From the NCBI RefSeq assembly GCF_003012775.1, contig NZ_PXYG01000002.1, positions 620,001-684,000 on the forward strand: 64,000 bases of DNA, read 5' to 3'. Positions 61,831 to 64,000 of this stretch are shown one piece after another. Every line of letters starts with the position of its first letter. The first letter of the stretch is position 1. Made by a program: the position numbers and the translations under genes. This DNA is from Zobellella endophytica (GTDB taxonomy: Bacteria > Pseudomonadota > Gammaproteobacteria > Enterobacterales > Aeromonadaceae). The notes beneath the pieces are model-generated. The model was not told the origin of the DNA. It searched no databases and saw only the letters and a list, made by a program, of their open reading frames with translations.

Positions 61831-63546
61831 ATGACCATGCCTATTAATATTATCAGAAGCGGTCTGGCCAGAAGCCTGGCCGCTTCTTCACTTTTGTTGC
61901 CCGACGAGCTGGAGCAGGCGCAGACCCTGGTTCGCCAGGAGGGCAAGCCGCTCAGCACCGTGCTGGTGGAGCAGCGGCTGCTGACCAGCCAGGCGCTGGC
62001 CCGTTTCTGCGAGCAGGAATACGGCCTGCCGCTGATCGACCTGAACGATTTCGAGCTGGAGCAGGTACCGCCGCAATACATCAGCATGGACCTGATCGAG
62101 CGCCATCATGTGATCCCCATCTACCTGCAGGGCAAGGTACTCTACCTGGCCATGGCCGATCCCACCAATGTGGCGGCGCTGGAGGATTTCAGCTTCCGCT
62201 TCAACCTGGTGACCGACGCCCTGCTGGTGGAGGAAGACAAACTGCAGCAGATGCTGACCCGGCTGCAGCAGGGCGGCACCAGCGGCGTGCTCGACCTGGA
62301 GCATATCGAAGACAACGACATCGCCGGCCTGGAGCTGGGCGAGGATCCGAGCGAACGGGACGACGACCTGGGCCGGGGCGACGACGACGCCCCCATCGTC
62401 CGCTACATCAACAAGATCATGCTCGATGCGGTGCGCAAGGAGGCCTCCGACCTGCACTTCGAACCCTATGAACGCTTTTACCGCATCCGCTTTCGCATCG
62501 ACGGCATGCTGCACGAAGTCGCCTCGCCGCCGGTCAACCTGGCCACCCGCTTCGCCGCCCGGCTCAAGGTGATGGCCCGGCTCGATATCGCCGAACGCCG
62601 GCTGCCGCAAGATGGCCGCATCAAGCTCAAGCTCACCCGCAACAAGTCGGTGGACATGCGGGTCAACACCCTGCCCACCCAGTGGGGCGAGAAGGTGGTG
62701 ATCCGTATCCTCGACAGCTCCGGCGCCCGGCTGGATATCGACCAGCTCGGCTACGACGAACACCAGAAACAACTCTACCTGCACGCCCTGCGCAAACCCC
62801 AGGGCATGATACTGGTCACCGGCCCCACCGGCTCGGGCAAGACGGTGTCGCTGTACACCGGCTTAAGCATCCTCAACACCGTGACCGCCAACATCTCCAC
62901 CGCCGAAGACCCCATTGAAATCAACCTGCCCGGCATCAACCAGGTGCAGATCAACCCCAAGGCCGGGCTCTCTTTCGCCCATGCCCTGCGCGCCTTCCTG
63001 CGCCAGGATCCGGACATCATCATGGTGGGCGAGATCCGCGATCTGGAAACCGCCGAAATCGCGGTCAAGGCGGCGCAAACCGGCCACCTGGTGCTGTCGA
63101 CCCTGCACACCAACTCCGCCACCGAGACCCTGACCCGGCTCAGCAACATGGGCCTGCCCGCCTATAACATCGCCTCCTCGGTGACCCTGATCATGGCCCA
63201 GCGGCTGGCGCGCAAGCTGTGCCCCCACTGCAAGGCCCGGGAACAGGTACCGGAAGAGCAGTTGCTGACCCTGGGCTTCAGCAAGTTCCAGCTGGAACAG
63301 GGAATTAGCCTGTACAAGGCGGTGGGCTGCAACCTCTGTACCGACGGCTACAAGGGCCGGGTCGGGGTGTACGAGGTGTTGCCGATGAACGAACGGCTGG
63401 CCAACCTGATCATGGAGGGAGCCAACTCGCTGGCGCTGGCCCGGGCGGCGGAAGAAGACGGCCTGATGACCCTGCGCCGCTCGGCCCTGGAAAAGGCCCG
63501 GCTGGGGGTGATCAGCCTGGCCGAGGTCAACCGTATCAGCGGCTGA
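61831..63546 (+). CDS. pilB: Type IV pilus assembly ATPase PilB
   Basis: Hexameric extension motor, 571 residues. An N-terminal MshEN/GspE-N-like domain (about 1-150) precedes the ATPase. Walker A is GPTGSGKT at residues 331-338, the Asp box is [20 protein letters not shown], and Walker B is [19 protein letters not shown]. The zinc-type cysteines are CPHC and CNLC in [11 protein letters not shown] and [13 protein letters not shown]. It starts three bases after the pilA stop, so the two are probably cotranscribed. Confidence 0.96.
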   Translation: MTMPINIIRSGLARSLAASSLLLPDELEQAQTLVRQEGKPLSTVLVEQRLLTSQALARFCEQEYGLPLIDLNDFELEQVPPQYISMDLIERHHVIPIYLQGKVLYLAMADPTNVAALEDFSFRFNLVTDALLVEEDKLQQMLTRLQQGGTSGVLDLEHIEDNDIAGLELGEDPSERDDDLGRGDDDAPIVRYINKIMLDAVRKEASDLHFEPYERFYRIRFRIDGMLHEVASPPVNLATRFAARLKVMARLDIAERRLPQDGRIKLKLTRNKSVDMRVNTLPTQWGEKVVIRILDSSGARLDIDQLGYDEHQKQLYLHALRKPQGMILVTGPTGSGKTVSLYTGLSILNTVTANISTAEDPIEINLPGINQVQINPKAGLSFAHALRAFLRQDPDIIMVGEIRDLETAEIAVKAAQTGHLVLSTLHTNSATETLTRLSNMGLPAYNIASSVTLIMAQRLARKLCPHCKAREQVPEEQLLTLGFSKFQLEQGISLYKAVGCNLCTDGYKGRVGVYEVLPMNERLANLIMEGANSLALARAAEEDGLMTLRRSALEKARLGVISLAEVNRISG

Positions 63547-63576
63547 GGCGGGACGAAGAGGAATAGCGGGAAGGAG

Positions 63577-63660
63577 CGACACCCCCACCCGGCCTCCCCT
63601 TGGGTAAGCATCGACGAGGTGCCTGCAACGCCGCCGCCAAGGGGGAGGGTTGGGGGGGTT
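63577..63660. repeat. C-rich repeat family C, copy 6 (inverted, between pilB and pilC)
   Basis: The reverse complement reads AACCCCCCCAACCCTCCCCC, TTGGCGGCGGCGTTGCAGGC, in the family order and closest to the partial copy at 60800. Its ends (CCTCCCCTTGG/CCAAGGGGGAGG) can form a long hairpin inside the operon. This could lower pilC relative to pilB. Confidence 0.7.
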
Positions 63661-63731
63661 GGAGCAAATCGAGCCGGGAATGGCGACCCAGCGTAATTGT
63701 CTGCGGGCCTTATCGGTAACAAGGATGTGTT

Positions 63732-64000
63732 ATGGCAACGACCAAAAACTACAAGGTCTACCCCTATAAGTGGGAAGGGGTAAACCGGCGCGGGCAGAAG
63801 GTGTCCGGCTTTATCCAGGCGATCAACACCCAGGCGGTCAAGCGCGAGCTGCAGCGCCAGGGGGTGAATGCCACCAGCGTGCGCCGCAGGAGCCAGAGCC
63901 TGTTCTCGCGCTACAAAGACGCCATCAAGCCGATGGACATCGCCATTATCACCCGCCAGATAGCCACCATGCTCGGTGCCGGCGTCCCCCTGGTGCAAAC
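63732..64000 (+). CDS. pilC: Type IV pilus inner-membrane platform protein PilC (partial, 3' end off the window)
   Basis: The first 89 residues of a GspF/PilC-type protein, starting MATTKNYKVYPYKWEGVNRR with AAGGA upstream. YKWEGVNRRGQKVSGFIQA is the family N-terminus, and MDIAIITRQIATMLGAGVPL leads into the first GspF domain. Order pilA-pilB-pilC is the standard pilus operon. The frame is open to the right edge. Confidence 0.95.
   Translation, partial: MATTKNYKVYPYKWEGVNRRGQKVSGFIQAINTQAVKRELQRQGVNATSVRRRSQSLFSRYKDAIKPMDIAIITRQIATMLGAGVPLVQ

Overview
The window is GC-rich chromosomal DNA from a gammaproteobacterium. Conserved gene orders support this: pdhR-aceE-aceF-lpdA, ampD/nadC followed by pilA-pilB-pilC, acnB near yacL, mdh near argR, and glnK-amtB. 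An Aeromonadales genus such as Oceanimonas, Oceanisphaera or Zobellella is my best guess, but it is an inference that cannot be settled from this window. No rRNA, tRNA, CRISPR array, phage or intact insertion sequence was seen. Nearly all of the sequence is core metabolism, so the less ordinary content lies in operators and in several families of short intergenic repeats.

1-18.3 kb is a branched-chain amino acid catabolic island. It holds etfBA (etfA is cut by the left edge) and ETF:ubiquinone oxidoreductase. A leftward valine/isoleucine operon follows (thiolase, mmsA, acyl-CoA dehydrogenase, enoyl-CoA hydratase, 3-hydroxyisobutyryl-CoA hydrolase, mmsB, an SDR), and then the rightward leucine operon liuABCDE. 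The two acyl-CoA dehydrogenases would pass electrons to ETF and on to quinone through ETF-QO, so the oxidative steps and their electron outlet sit side by side. Three copies of a foldback repeat lie in and beside the valine operon. Next comes a leuA of the long yeast/actinobacterial type, in DNA of visibly lower GC.

20.5-30.8 kb is a sugar-acid and central carbon block: a TRAP transporter (dctQMP), divergent gntK-edd-eda (gluconate kinase plus Entner-Doudoroff enzymes), a LacI-family GntR, pgi and mdh. Paired GntR-type operators lie in the dctQ/gntK divergent region, and another operator is embedded in a terminator-like palindrome in front of gntR. Together these suggest a GntR-controlled gluconate uptake and catabolism regulon.

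30.9-46.2 kb carries an arginine-type ABC transporter (artPJQM) divergent from argR with ARG boxes, a Dyp-type peroxidase, an Fe(III) ABC transporter (fbpABC-like), glnK-amtB behind a clear sigma-54/NtrC promoter, arfB, yacL, a fatty acid hydroxylase family protein and acnB.

46.3-64 kb carries a patatin/outer-membrane-barrel protein, a small lipoprotein, a chemoreceptor, the pyruvate dehydrogenase genes (lpdA, aceF, aceE) with pdhR and two PdhR boxes, ampD, a membrane-anchored retropepsin-like protease, nadC, and the start of a type IV pilus operon (pilA, pilB, and pilC cut by the right edge). Intergenic space here is crowded with two repeat families. One is a pair of hairpins whose stems vary by compensatory changes; the other is a C-rich element that often follows a short heptamer tract.
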